Below the pieces are notes generated by a model. That model worked only from the letters and a program-made list of their open reading frames with translations. It did not search any database and had not been told where the DNA came from. DNA of 33,377 nt from a virus. Below, in pieces: positions 21,820-28,995 of the stretch. Position 1 is the stretch's first letter. Every line of letters starts with the position of its first letter. Location: the IMG/VR virus record IMGVR_UViG_3300030102_002688, positions 1 to 33,377 of that record; one strand, given 5' to 3'. A program made the translations under genes and the position numbers.

Positions 21820-22762
21820 TGTTCGACAGGTTCTCAGTGAATTGGAGCCTGAGAGCGTACAATGTGTTGTTACATCACCACCATATTGGGGTCTTAGGGA
21901 CTATGGATCTGAGGGTCAGCTAGGATTAGAGGCTACTCCTGAAGGATATATAGACAATATGGTTGAGGTGTTTAGAGAGGTAAAAAAAGTTCTTAGAAAG
22001 GATGGTACAGTTTGGTTGAATATTGGAGACAATTACTTTGGAGGTGGACGTGGGGAGGATAGAAAGTACAAAGAGGCGTATGATTCGGTAGAAAATTCAA
22101 AGCCTGATTGGAAAAAAATAAAAGGACTTAAGCCAAAAGACCTAGTTGGCATACCTTGGCGGCTTGCATTAGCGTTACAGGCTGATGGTTGGTGGTTGAG
22201 GAATGATATAATTTGGAGTAAGCCAAATCCGATGCCTGAGCCTGTAAAGGATCGTCTAACAAAGAGTCACGAGTATATATTTTTACTTACAAAATCTAAA
22301 ACATACTATTACGATCATGAGTCAATAAAAGAACCGTATAGTGAGTCATCGATACAAAGGATAAATCAAGCTACGTTTGACACTCAACAAGGTGGCAGTA
22401 AGGATTATGGTAAAGTTTCGGTGCATTCTAAGAATACAAATTCGATAAGAGGTACGTTAGAGAAGTTTAAAGAGAACTTAGGTACAGGTAGAAATAGAAG
22501 GACAGTATGGGAGATAGTAACTAGGTCTTATCCAGAGGCGCACTTTGCTACATTTCCAGAAGAGATACCTGAAATTTGCATTAAGGCAGGAACAAAACTA
22601 GGAGATTTAGTTTTAGATCCGTTTGTGGGGTCTGGTACTACATGTGCTGTAGCGTCTAGGTTAGGTAGAGAGAGTATTGGTATAGATTTAAGCGAGGAAT
22701 ATCTTAAATTAGCCCGTAAAAGATGCAAGATTGAGAGTGAGAGTTTATTGAGCTATGTATAA
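21791..22762 (+). CDS. DNA methyltransferase (beta-class, N4-cytosine type likely)
   Basis: 323 aa. Motif IV SPPYWGLRDYG is near residues 29-39, and motif I DPFVGSGTT near 276-284 is followed by GRESIGIDLSEEYLKLA. The order IV then I is the beta class. SPPY rather than DPPY favours N4-cytosine methylation, although this family also includes adenine enzymes. AAGGAGG lies 3 nt before the ATG. No cognate endonuclease is obvious, so it may protect viral DNA from host restriction or mark it for packaging. It overlaps TerL by 8 nt. Confidence 0.8.
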   Translation: MTRPKLINGDVRQVLSELEPESVQCVVTSPPYWGLRDYGSEGQLGLEATPEGYIDNMVEVFREVKKVLRKDGTVWLNIGDNYFGGGRGEDRKYKEAYDSVENSKPDWKKIKGLKPKDLVGIPWRLALALQADGWWLRNDIIWSKPNPMPEPVKDRLTKSHEYIFLLTKSKTYYYDHESIKEPYSESSIQRINQATFDTQQGGSKDYGKVSVHSKNTNSIRGTLEKFKENLGTGRNRRTVWEIVTRSYPEAHFATFPEEIPEICIKAGTKLGDLVLDPFVGSGTTCAVASRLGRESIGIDLSEEYLKLARKRCKIESESLLSYV

Positions 22763-24230
22763 GGCAGACCAGAACGACATAACCAGGTTAGTTGCTAGTG
22801 CTTTGGATTTAGCATCGGAGAAGCCACTTACGATGGGAGAGTTTGCAGAATCTATTTTACAGAGCTATATGGATCAGGAGCCTACAGACTTTGTACCGCT
22901 TGGTGATATGCACAGAGAGTGGGAAGAGTTGTTTAACAAAGGCACACACACAGCTATAATGTGCGCTAGGGGCCATTTAAAGACCAGTTGGAGCCTTGCA
23001 GTACTTGCTTACCACATGGCGACTTTCAAGAACTTTAGAGCGTTGTATATTTCAGCAACGCTAGAACAGGCATGGGACAAGTTAGAACAGTTTGAAGAAC
23101 TTTGCAAACGATCTTGGAGGCTTGAAGGTTACGTCAGATCTACAGATGACAGAAGAGCAGTATGGCGTAAGGGTGCTAAGTATTTCAACAACGGGTCTAG
23201 GGTGCATGGTGCAAGTATTGGTAAGGCACTTGAGGGTCCGCACGTTCACATGATAATTCTTGACGATATATTGCAAGAATTTCCTAACTTAACAGATGAG
23301 AAGGTTATACATTACATTCGTAGAGTTGTGATGCCCATGAGGCTTCCTGATGCTAAGATGTTATTGATAGGTACACAGAAGAGAGTAGGAGATGCTACAG
23401 ATTGGGTAGAGCAAAACAAGATGTGGAATACAGTAAGACACCCAGCTTTACTTAACGATGACACTCCTAGGTGGCCTGAGTATTGGACATACGACAGGCT
23501 GATGGATGAGAAAGAAACGATGGGATCCAGAGCATTTGAGTCTGAGTATATGTTAAATCCATTGGACCCAGAGAGTGCAGTTATTCCTTACGAGATACTA
23601 AATGCTTGTTTGGACAAGGGCTTGGAGATGGGTACAGCGCCAGCTAACGATGATTGGGATACTTACATGGGTGTTGATCTTGCGGTAGGTATGGACAGTA
23701 AGAATGACGAGACTGCGTATGTGATTATGGGATATAACAAGAATACACAAGAGCGTAGAGTGCTGTATGCTTGGTCAGGTAAGATATATGCTAAAGGTCA
23801 GGGTTGGCTAGAGGCCCAAGTAGTTAGTATGAAAGAGTTAGCGGAGCGTTTTAATCCAAGTAAAATTATGGTAGAGTCTAACGGATATCAGAGGCTTGTA
23901 GTACATGCAGCAGCAGACTTGGCAGGGTTGCCAGTAGTAGGCCACAATACAGGTAGAGAAAAGCACAGACATGACGTAGGTATACCACTTATCGCACTTA
24001 AGATGGAGCAAGAAAAGTATGCAATACCTTGGAATAAAGAAGCGACAGAAGGCAGTAGACCAGGTACACGTAAGTTAGTAGACGGTCTTAGCAGACTTAT
24101 TTACGGTAAGAACGGTAGGCTTGAGGGTCACACGCCTGATGCAGTTATGGCCTTGTGGATGTGTGAGTTAGCTATACATGATGATCACAAGCGTAAGCTA
24201 AACTATACAAAGTGGGATTATTTTGCATGA
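22755..24230 (+). CDS. terL: Terminase large subunit
   Basis: 491 aa, usual length. ATPase part: Walker A ARGHLKTS (71-78), Walker B MIILDD (166-171), coupling motif GTQ (206-208). Nuclease part: D308 (MGVDLAVG), E374 (IMVESNGYQR) and D462 (TPDAVMALW), the three acidic residues of the RNase H-like fold. It packages and cuts viral DNA at the portal. It overlaps the methyltransferase upstream and the PAPS-reductase-like gene downstream (ATGA). Confidence 0.92.
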   Translation: MYKADQNDITRLVASALDLASEKPLTMGEFAESILQSYMDQEPTDFVPLGDMHREWEELFNKGTHTAIMCARGHLKTSWSLAVLAYHMATFKNFRALYISATLEQAWDKLEQFEELCKRSWRLEGYVRSTDDRRAVWRKGAKYFNNGSRVHGASIGKALEGPHVHMIILDDILQEFPNLTDEKVIHYIRRVVMPMRLPDAKMLLIGTQKRVGDATDWVEQNKMWNTVRHPALLNDDTPRWPEYWTYDRLMDEKETMGSRAFESEYMLNPLDPESAVIPYEILNACLDKGLEMGTAPANDDWDTYMGVDLAVGMDSKNDETAYVIMGYNKNTQERRVLYAWSGKIYAKGQGWLEAQVVSMKELAERFNPSKIMVESNGYQRLVVHAAADLAGLPVVGHNTGREKHRHDVGIPLIALKMEQEKYAIPWNKEATEGSRPGTRKLVDGLSRLIYGKNGRLEGHTPDAVMALWMCELAIHDDHKRKLNYTKWDYFA

Positions 24231-25039
24231 GACCTATACTTCTTAGTTATGGTGGCGGTATAAATTCGACAGCGTTATTGCTAGAATGGATAAAACAAGG
24301 TAAGCAATTAGATTTAGTTATATTTGCAGATACAGGTTCAGAGATGCCTGAGACTTACGAGTTTATAGACAAGTATGTCAAACCTTTTTGTAAGGAACAT
24401 AGTCTTCCTTTTGAAACTGCGTTTTACACTGCATCAAATAGAGTGGCTGGAGTTAAAGAGGGCCATTGGCAAGAAAACGAAAGAGTATCTATATACGATT
24501 ATTATGATTATCAAAAAGCAGTACCTTCAGTTCGACAACGATCTTGTACTGATAAATTTAAAGTAGAGCCTATAGAAAAATACATAAAAAAGAAATGGGG
24601 CGATAAGAAGTATCCTTTGCGTTTGATCGGTATAGATGCAGGGGAAAGTCATCGTGCTAGGTACATAACAGACCCACTTACTGGAGAAAAAGAAAAGTTG
24701 TATGAGCACAATGAATATCCTTTGATAGATTGGGGCTGGGATCGTAACGCATGTCTTGCTAGGATAGAAGAAGAGGGTTGGTCAAACCCAGGCAAGTCAG
24801 GTTGTTTTTTTTGTCCGTTTCAAAAGAAAAAAACTTGGGCTGATTTGTTAAAAAATAAACCAGATTTATTTGACAAGTCAATGCGTTTGGAAAGTCAAGG
24901 TAAACGGTTTCCTGAGTTTCAATTAATGCAAGTTAAACCAAAAAGGCTTGATTGGTTTAAGAAAGCAATGGAGTCGCAAACTTCTATTATGGATTTTGAT
25001 GAAGATCCTAATATACCCTGTGCTTGTTATGATGGATAA
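24227..25039 (+). CDS. PAPS-reductase-like PP-loop ATPase
   Basis: 270 aa from the ATG overlapping TerL's stop; an earlier in-frame start at 24212 lies inside terL. The PP-loop reads SYGGGINSTAL (7-17), a variant of SGGxDS, followed by DLVIFADTGSEMPETYEF typical of adenine-nucleotide alpha hydrolases. Cysteines C107 (RSCTDKFKV), C193/C196 (GCFFCPF) and C265/C267 (CAC) could bind a metal or an iron-sulfur cluster. Relatives in phages are called phosphoadenosine phosphosulfate reductases, and DndC of DNA phosphorothioation belongs to the same superfamily. No other Dnd genes are visible. A nucleic-acid modification role is an inference. Confidence 0.75.
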   Translation: MRPILLSYGGGINSTALLLEWIKQGKQLDLVIFADTGSEMPETYEFIDKYVKPFCKEHSLPFETAFYTASNRVAGVKEGHWQENERVSIYDYYDYQKAVPSVRQRSCTDKFKVEPIEKYIKKKWGDKKYPLRLIGIDAGESHRARYITDPLTGEKEKLYEHNEYPLIDWGWDRNACLARIEEEGWSNPGKSGCFFCPFQKKKTWADLLKNKPDLFDKSMRLESQGKRFPEFQLMQVKPKRLDWFKKAMESQTSIMDFDEDPNIPCACYDG

Positions 25040-25242
25040 TGGTATACAAGCATGATCTATCAGATCCACATGAAGATGGCGAATACAACACGGAAATGAT
25101 GTGCCCTAATGAATGTGGTGCAAGATATTCAGCAAACAAAAACGATTACTTTACTGTTGATGACGATTATGTTTTTACTTGCGATGAGTGCGAAGAGCCA
25201 TTGATTTTAGTAAGAAAAGTAGTAACATACGAACGGCTGTAG
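25039..25242 (+). CDS. Small zinc-ribbon protein (67 aa)
   Basis: TAATG overlap with the upstream gene. CPNEC (22-26) and CDEC (48-51) form a zinc ribbon, with an acidic stretch between (DYFTVDDDY) and a short tail. Last gene of the operon that starts at 19463; a new promoter follows. Confidence 0.6.
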   Translation: MVYKHDLSDPHEDGEYNTEMMCPNECGARYSANKNDYFTVDDDYVFTCDECEEPLILVRKVVTYERL

Positions 25243-25259
25243 GTAAGTATAAATATCCG

Positions 25260-25267
25260 TATATATA
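25260..25267 (+). promoter_or_regulatory. TATA box for the head operon
   Basis: TATATATA ends 19 nt before the ATG at 25287, predicting a leaderless mRNA that begins with the RHH gene and runs into portal and head genes. Confidence 0.7.
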
Positions 25268-25275
25268 CTGACGTT

Positions 25276-25291
25276 CCCATAGAGATATGGG
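25276..25291. promoter_or_regulatory. Palindrome over the RHH start codon (operator candidate)
   Basis: CCCATA-GAGA-TATGGG is a perfect 6-bp inverted repeat spanning the predicted transcription start and the ATG at 25287. RHH proteins commonly bind such sites to control their own gene; autoregulation is inferred. Confidence 0.45.
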
Positions 25292-25463
25292 TAGAACTCG
25301 ATTGGAATTGTTTGGAATTACTAACGAAACTAAAAAAAAGGTTCAGATTATAGCTAAAGAAAAGAACATGAGTACAGCACGATTGTTAGAGCCTGTGTTA
25401 CGTAAATACGTTGACGAGCCTAGCAACAAGAGAATCATATATAGACACGGTAGTAGACAATGA
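25287..25463 (+). CDS. Ribbon-helix-helix regulator (58 aa)
   Basis: 58 aa, absent from longer-ORF views but well supported by its promoter. A strand (RLELFGI), helix 1 (NETKKKVQIIAKEKN), the turn MSTA, and helix 2 (RLLEPVLRKYVDE) give the standard Arc/CopG ribbon-helix-helix. The basic strand residues would read DNA. It heads the head-gene operon and has a palindrome over its own start, suggesting autoregulation. TGA overlaps the next ATG. Confidence 0.7.
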   Translation: MGRTRLELFGITNETKKKVQIIAKEKNMSTARLLEPVLRKYVDEPSNKRIIYRHGSRQ

Positions 25464-25837
25464 AATACACTATACCTAGCGGTGTAAAGAAGGAGGCTAT
25501 GCTAGGTCGAAAGTTATACAAGGAGTTTGGCTACGGCGGTGGATCTGTAACGGCTATGATTAATAAGATGTTAATTAACAAAACCGAAGTTACCCATCCG
25601 ATTGCAATTAAGATACACACTTACTACAGGAGACATGAAAAAGTAGATCCACAAGGTAAGAATTTTGACAATAAGAAACGTCCTAGTAAGGGCTACATAA
25701 TGTGGAAGCGTATGGGTGGCGATGCAGGCCATTCGTGGTCACGTAAACTAAAAAGGAGCATAGACTCCGTAAACAAAGATAAACTTAAAAAGATAAACGC
25801 TAGATTGGAGAAGATAACAAGTGGGCTTACTCGATAG
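25460..25837 (+). CDS. Protein with the phage 'GGDAG..W' small domain (125 aa)
   Basis: The order IPSGVKKEAMLGRKLYKEFGYGGGSVT, HTYYRRHEKVDPQGKNF, then GYIMWKRMGGDAGHSWSRKL matches a small domain I recognise in many tailed-phage head-region proteins (R-R/A-H-x-x-D...G-x-x-x-W-x-x-x-G-G-D-A-G-x-x-W), often attached to portal or protease genes. Its function is unknown. Here it stands alone, immediately before the portal gene and overlapping it by 17 nt. The C-terminus is Lys-rich and helical. Confidence 0.6.
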   Translation: MKYTIPSGVKKEAMLGRKLYKEFGYGGGSVTAMINKMLINKTEVTHPIAIKIHTYYRRHEKVDPQGKNFDNKKRPSKGYIMWKRMGGDAGHSWSRKLKRSIDSVNKDKLKKINARLEKITSGLTR

Positions 25838-27266
25838 ATTCCGTAGCAGACCTGCTCCAATTAGGAAGTCAGGAATACAAGATTACTTAGAAAAGAATAT
25901 GATAAAAGATGCAAGGACACCTGTGTACTCTGGTGTAAGTTCTGATCTTGCATACAAGGAAGCTATCTTACCACCTGTCGATCAAAACTATTTAGAGATA
26001 TTGGCAGACAGGTATTCACACTTACGTACTGTAATAACTAGGATAGCTAGTCAAGCAGTAGCTAAGGAGTGGGAGTTTATAGAGTTAGGCTCAGGCAATC
26101 CTGAAGAGAAAGCTGCACTAACCAGAGTGTTACATGATCCTACGAATGGACATGCAGACATTACAGGTATGGAGTTCTTTAAGGCAGTCATAAGACAGCT
26201 TGAGATATTTGACGACTGTTGGGTAAGTGTCGTATATGACAGGATGCTTAACAATGATGGAGAGACTACAGGTAAAGTAGTCAAGGAGTTATGGGTAGAA
26301 GATGCAAAGCACATGCGATTCTACGTTGATGGTTTTGGTAAGTTTATAGAGGACAAGATGTTTGACCCGTTAACTAGGCAATTTATGTCTGGTACACACA
26401 ATAAGGACACGGGCACAAAGTTAGTACCTATGGCTTACTTTTATGACATAGATGGTGAACAGATACCATTTGCACGGGACGAGATTATACATTTTAATAA
26501 ATATAGTTCTACTGCAAGATTATATGGACAGTCACCGATTATAGGTCTTTCTAAGAAAATCGAAACAGCGCTTGCCATTGAATCTTTACAAAACAAAGTG
26601 TATCGATTAGAAAGACCCCCCAAAGGTTTCTTAGATATCCCAGGTCACAATGAGGATTCACTTAACAGGTTAGGAGAATACATAGCAGAAGAGACAAGAC
26701 GTAATCCTAACTTCATACCGATTATTAGCAGTCAAGAAGGATCTAACACTGCTAAGTTTGTAAGCATTATGCCTAACTTTGATGAGTTAATGATGTTGCC
26801 ATACATGGACAGGATTAATAATGACATAAACGCATCGTATGGTGTTATGCCGTTAGTTGTTGGTGACATGTCAGGAGTAGGTGGGCTTAACTCAGAAGGT
26901 GAGCAGATAACTATCTTTGATCGTACGATACGAGAAACACAGCGCTGTGTAGAGCTAGGTTTGATTAAGCCGTTGTTAAAGCTCATGGATATTTCTACTT
27001 GGACAGTAAGATTTAACGACATTAACGAAAGAAACGAGACACAATACTTAAACAACATGAATCTAAAAGCACAAATCATTACTCAGTTCCAGAATGCAGG
27101 TATTGATGTGGACTTAGGGGAGGATGGAGAATTAGTACTACCGAAGTCAGCAGAGAAGGTAAGGCAGGACTTTCTAAAGCGTTCCGAGAAGTCGCTGGAG
27201 GAAGCGGAGCCAAGCGAGCATCTCTCTACATTGACCGAGCTTTACGAGACCTCCGAGCTGTCTTAA
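25821..27266 (+). CDS. Portal protein
   Basis: 481 aa with a GTG start. Typical portal features: a helical N-terminal part with YLEILADRYSHLRTVITRIASQAV, an alpha/beta wing (VKELWVEDAKHMRFYVDG), FARDEIIHFNKYSSTARLYGQSPI (the common 'I-I-H-x...G-x-S-P-I' signature), a helix LAIESLQNKVYRLERPP, then the stem region and LMMLPYMDRINNDINASYGVMP. Twelve copies would form the DNA gate at one capsid vertex. Its last 160 nt appear to be dual-coding with the frame of the MuF-like gene. Confidence 0.85.
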   Translation: MGLLDRFRSRPAPIRKSGIQDYLEKNMIKDARTPVYSGVSSDLAYKEAILPPVDQNYLEILADRYSHLRTVITRIASQAVAKEWEFIELGSGNPEEKAALTRVLHDPTNGHADITGMEFFKAVIRQLEIFDDCWVSVVYDRMLNNDGETTGKVVKELWVEDAKHMRFYVDGFGKFIEDKMFDPLTRQFMSGTHNKDTGTKLVPMAYFYDIDGEQIPFARDEIIHFNKYSSTARLYGQSPIIGLSKKIETALAIESLQNKVYRLERPPKGFLDIPGHNEDSLNRLGEYIAEETRRNPNFIPIISSQEGSNTAKFVSIMPNFDELMMLPYMDRINNDINASYGVMPLVVGDMSGVGGLNSEGEQITIFDRTIRETQRCVELGLIKPLLKLMDISTWTVRFNDINERNETQYLNNMNLKAQIITQFQNAGIDVDLGEDGELVLPKSAEKVRQDFLKRSEKSLEEAEPSEHLSTLTELYETSELS

Positions 27267-27322
27267 CCAGAGAGTTTCAAAGTCTTAAAAGTATAGACAA
27301 CGTAGTTGAGCTTAGAGAGGTA
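27107..27322 (+). other. Upstream extension of the MuF frame without a standard start codon
   Basis: In the -1 frame relative to the portal, the frame of the 27323 gene is open from 27107. From about 27179 it reads like protein (IDRALRDLRAVLTREF near 27230-27277, continuing SLKSIDNVVELREV). No ATG, GTG or TTG occurs there. An ATT at 27230, or a -1 slip near CTAAAG (27174-27179), could supply the start. CGA codons, rare elsewhere in the window, cluster here because of the overlap. Confidence 0.55.
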
Positions 27323-27943
27323 GTGTCAGAAATAACTCTGATGATTTCTAAACAATTACGAGAGGCTATAGAGGATGACGTTACAGATGCATATCTAAAC
27401 GGTGCAAGATCCGCATATGCAGACTCACCAGGACTTGGTAAACAGTCGTACACTCGTGACGAGTTTGACTTTGAGGACATAAGGATTTTACAAACAAGTG
27501 GGCCACTAGGTTTGGCGTTAGGTAACTTTGAGCAAGAATTGAATACAGAGATGAATAAAGTAATCTTCGAGGCAGCAGCACTTAACGTACCAATGACAAC
27601 AATGGTAGATCAGGTAAGGGGTGTTGCTAACACACAAGCTTGGAAGCTAGGTAGGATAGCACGTACAGAGATGTTAAATGTGTTTAACGAAGGTAGATTT
27701 AGAGGATATGCAAAAGCAGAAGATTTACTAGAAGAACGTTTTAAGTATAGTTTACAGATTATAAACGACAACAGAACGTGTGGGGCACATCAAGAGTTAA
27801 GTGGCAGGATCCCAGCAGGTGGCATGTTTTTAGATGATCTTATAGAATTGCAACAAGCAATAGGTGCTAAGTACAACTTTAGATTGACAGGGAAAGCCTT
27901 ATTACATCCTAATCAAAGGACTGTGTTAGTGATGGTAAGATGA
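27323..27943 (+). CDS. MuF-like head morphogenesis protein
   Basis: 206 aa from the GTG; the true N-terminus is probably upstream (see 27107-27322). The C-terminal half has the MuF/phage head morphogenesis order: AWKLGRIARTEMLNVFNEGRFRGY, then FKYSLQIINDNRTCGAHQELSGR and a closing KALLHPNQRTVLV. The R-T-E...N pair and the D-x-R-T-C-x-x-H-x-x-L-x-G box are characteristic. MuF proteins are minor capsid proteins made next to the portal. From the GTG alone it would be shorter than most relatives. Overlaps the next gene by 4 nt. Confidence 0.75.
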   Translation: MSEITLMISKQLREAIEDDVTDAYLNGARSAYADSPGLGKQSYTRDEFDFEDIRILQTSGPLGLALGNFEQELNTEMNKVIFEAAALNVPMTTMVDQVRGVANTQAWKLGRIARTEMLNVFNEGRFRGYAKAEDLLEERFKYSLQIINDNRTCGAHQELSGRIPAGGMFLDDLIELQQAIGAKYNFRLTGKALLHPNQRTVLVMVR

Positions 27944-28026
27944 AAAGAGAGGCAGTAGACCAAGAATTTTGGAACTGGTGGGACAGCTTATCAGATTATG
28001 AAAAGGAACAGGAGATAGGAAGATGA
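27940..28026 (+). CDS. Tiny acidic protein (28 aa)
   Basis: ATGA overlaps on both sides. Acidic and aromatic-rich (FWNWWDSLSDYEKEQE). Function unknown; called on coupling. Confidence 0.45.
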   Translation: MKREAVDQEFWNWWDSLSDYEKEQEIGR

Positions 28027-28262
28027 GTGGAAGTTGTCAAAAATGTAGGTTAGGGCCAATGTCAGTGCATGTATTACCAAGTGGGTTATGTCAAGCATGT
28101 CAGTCAGAAATAGAATGGAAACGTGGGCCGCATATTGTAAGACAGCAGAAAATGCAGAAAGCTAAATACGATCATTTTAAGAAAGGTGAAAAGTATATAA
28201 AACGTAAATGGAAAGAAAAGTACGGTGACGATAGTGTAGAAGCTGTATTAGAATACAAGTAA
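28023..28262 (+). CDS. Zinc-finger protein with basic tail (79 aa)
   Basis: CQKC (5-8) and CQAC (23-26) give a zinc ribbon. Residues 30-65 are strongly basic and helical (KMQKAKYDHFKKGEKYIKRK), suggesting nucleic-acid binding. Located among head genes, overlapping the gp10-like gene by 1 nt. Confidence 0.6.
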   Translation: MSGSCQKCRLGPMSVHVLPSGLCQACQSEIEWKRGPHIVRQQKMQKAKYDHFKKGEKYIKRKWKEKYGDDSVEAVLEYK

Positions 28263-28795
28263 TGGTTAAGATAACAATGGATTTCGATCCTAATCTTACC
28301 AACGTTCGTGATGATTTTAATTTGATGCCTGACGCAATAATGGAAGTTACAGCAGATGCAATAGAGCAAACTGCGTTAGACATAAAAGGCGATGTAGTAA
28401 GTGAGATGAATCAGCCATATCCTCAAGGTTTAGGATCTGACAGAGCACTTAAACTAGCTGTAGAAATAGATGGCAATAGAGAACTTGCTAATGGTTTAGT
28501 TACTTATTATGTAGGTACAAAATTGCCTTATGCACAATACGTTGAGTATGGATCTGGCCCTCATAATACAGAGGGAGATGGTTCATTTACAGAAAGTATA
28601 ATAGAATGGACAAGAAGAGTTTTAGGCGGCGATAAACATGATGCTTTTTTAATTGCTAAAAATATAAGAAAAAACGGATTAAAACCTAGACCTTACTTTA
28701 GAAGAGCTGTAGTAAAAGAAGCACCTAATTTTAAACTTACATGGTCAACTATGTTAGCAGAAAGGCTAGAAGCTGAGTTTGAAAACATAACGTAG
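28262..28795 (+). CDS. HK97 gp10-like head-tail joining / tail completion protein
   Basis: 177 aa. An N-terminal helix (AIMEVTADAIEQTALDIKGDV) is followed by strands with GLVTYYVGTKLPYAQYVEYGSGP, and the end reads GLKPRPYFRRAVVKEA. The Y-A-x-Y-V-E-Y-G-S/T...R-P-Y/F-F-R/L-x-A signature is that of HK97 gp10-type neck proteins. It would act at the head-tail junction, yet it is encoded with portal and MuF rather than with the tail. It is followed by the putative origin and a terminator-like hairpin. Confidence 0.75.
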   Translation: MVKITMDFDPNLTNVRDDFNLMPDAIMEVTADAIEQTALDIKGDVVSEMNQPYPQGLGSDRALKLAVEIDGNRELANGLVTYYVGTKLPYAQYVEYGSGPHNTEGDGSFTESIIEWTRRVLGGDKHDAFLIAKNIRKNGLKPRPYFRRAVVKEAPNFKLTWSTMLAERLEAEFENIT

Positions 28796-28824
28796 AGACA
28801 CACACCTTTGTTTCCACTGGAACT
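28796..28824 (-). repeat. ORB-like element, left arm (minus orientation)
   Basis: On the minus strand this reads AGTTCCAGTGGAAACAAAGG followed by TGTGTGTCT. TTCCAGTGGAAAC-AAAGG closely follows the archaeal origin recognition box as I remember it (TTCCAGTGGAAACgAAAGGGGG). It pairs with 28917-28945 as an inverted repeat with 26 of 29 identical bases. Confidence 0.8.
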
Positions 28825-28856
28825 ATTACAAGGTGTCTCGTTATTTTTTTTTTAGT
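28802..28856 (+). terminator. Terminator-like hairpin after the head operon
   Basis: ACACCTT (28802-28808) pairs with AAGGTGT (28830-28836), enclosing a small inner hairpin (TTCC-ACT-GGAA). A T-rich run (28841-28853) follows, so plus-strand transcription from the portal operon may end here. It overlaps the left ORB-like arm. Confidence 0.5.
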
Positions 28857-28916
28857 TTTTAGAGGGGTACGGCGGCTTATTAGCTATATAAGATATATTC
28901 TTTCTTATATAATAAA

Positions 28917-28945
28917 AGTTCCAGTGGAAATGAAGGTGTCTGTCT
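28917..28945 (+). repeat. ORB-like element, right arm (plus orientation)
   Basis: Reads AGTTCCAGTGGAAATGAAGG followed by TGTCTGTCT; the first 14 bases are identical to the left arm on the opposite strand. AAGGTGTCT also occurs alone at 28830-28838. Confidence 0.8.
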
Positions 28946-28966
28946 CTCTCCGAAACAGTAAAAAAC

Positions 28967-28980
28967 TTTAATAATAATAA
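28967..28980 (+). promoter_or_regulatory. Weak TATA-like element before the protease gene
   Basis: TTTAATAATAATAA is centred about 25 nt before the GTG at 28996. It is a poorer match than the other promoters, but the spacing suits a leaderless transcript starting at the protease gene. Confidence 0.4.
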
Positions 28981-28995
28981 TCTTAGAATAGGGTT

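Larger units (their letters stand above)
28796..28945. other. Putative replication origin: inverted ORB-like boxes around an AT-rich core
   Basis: Two 29-bp arms in opposite orientation (28796-28824 and 28917-28945) enclose 92 bp of mostly A/T, with T-runs and an inverted pair TATATAAG (28885-28892) and CTTATATA (28904-28911). Archaeal origins typically place inverted ORBs, bound by Orc1/Cdc6, around an easily melted AT-rich stretch. The region has no convincing gene. Origin function is inferred from this layout. Confidence 0.65.

Noticed and set aside
28930-28971. 13-aa ORF beginning in the right ORB-like arm
   Set aside because: Too short, with no suitable promoter distance or ribosome binding site.
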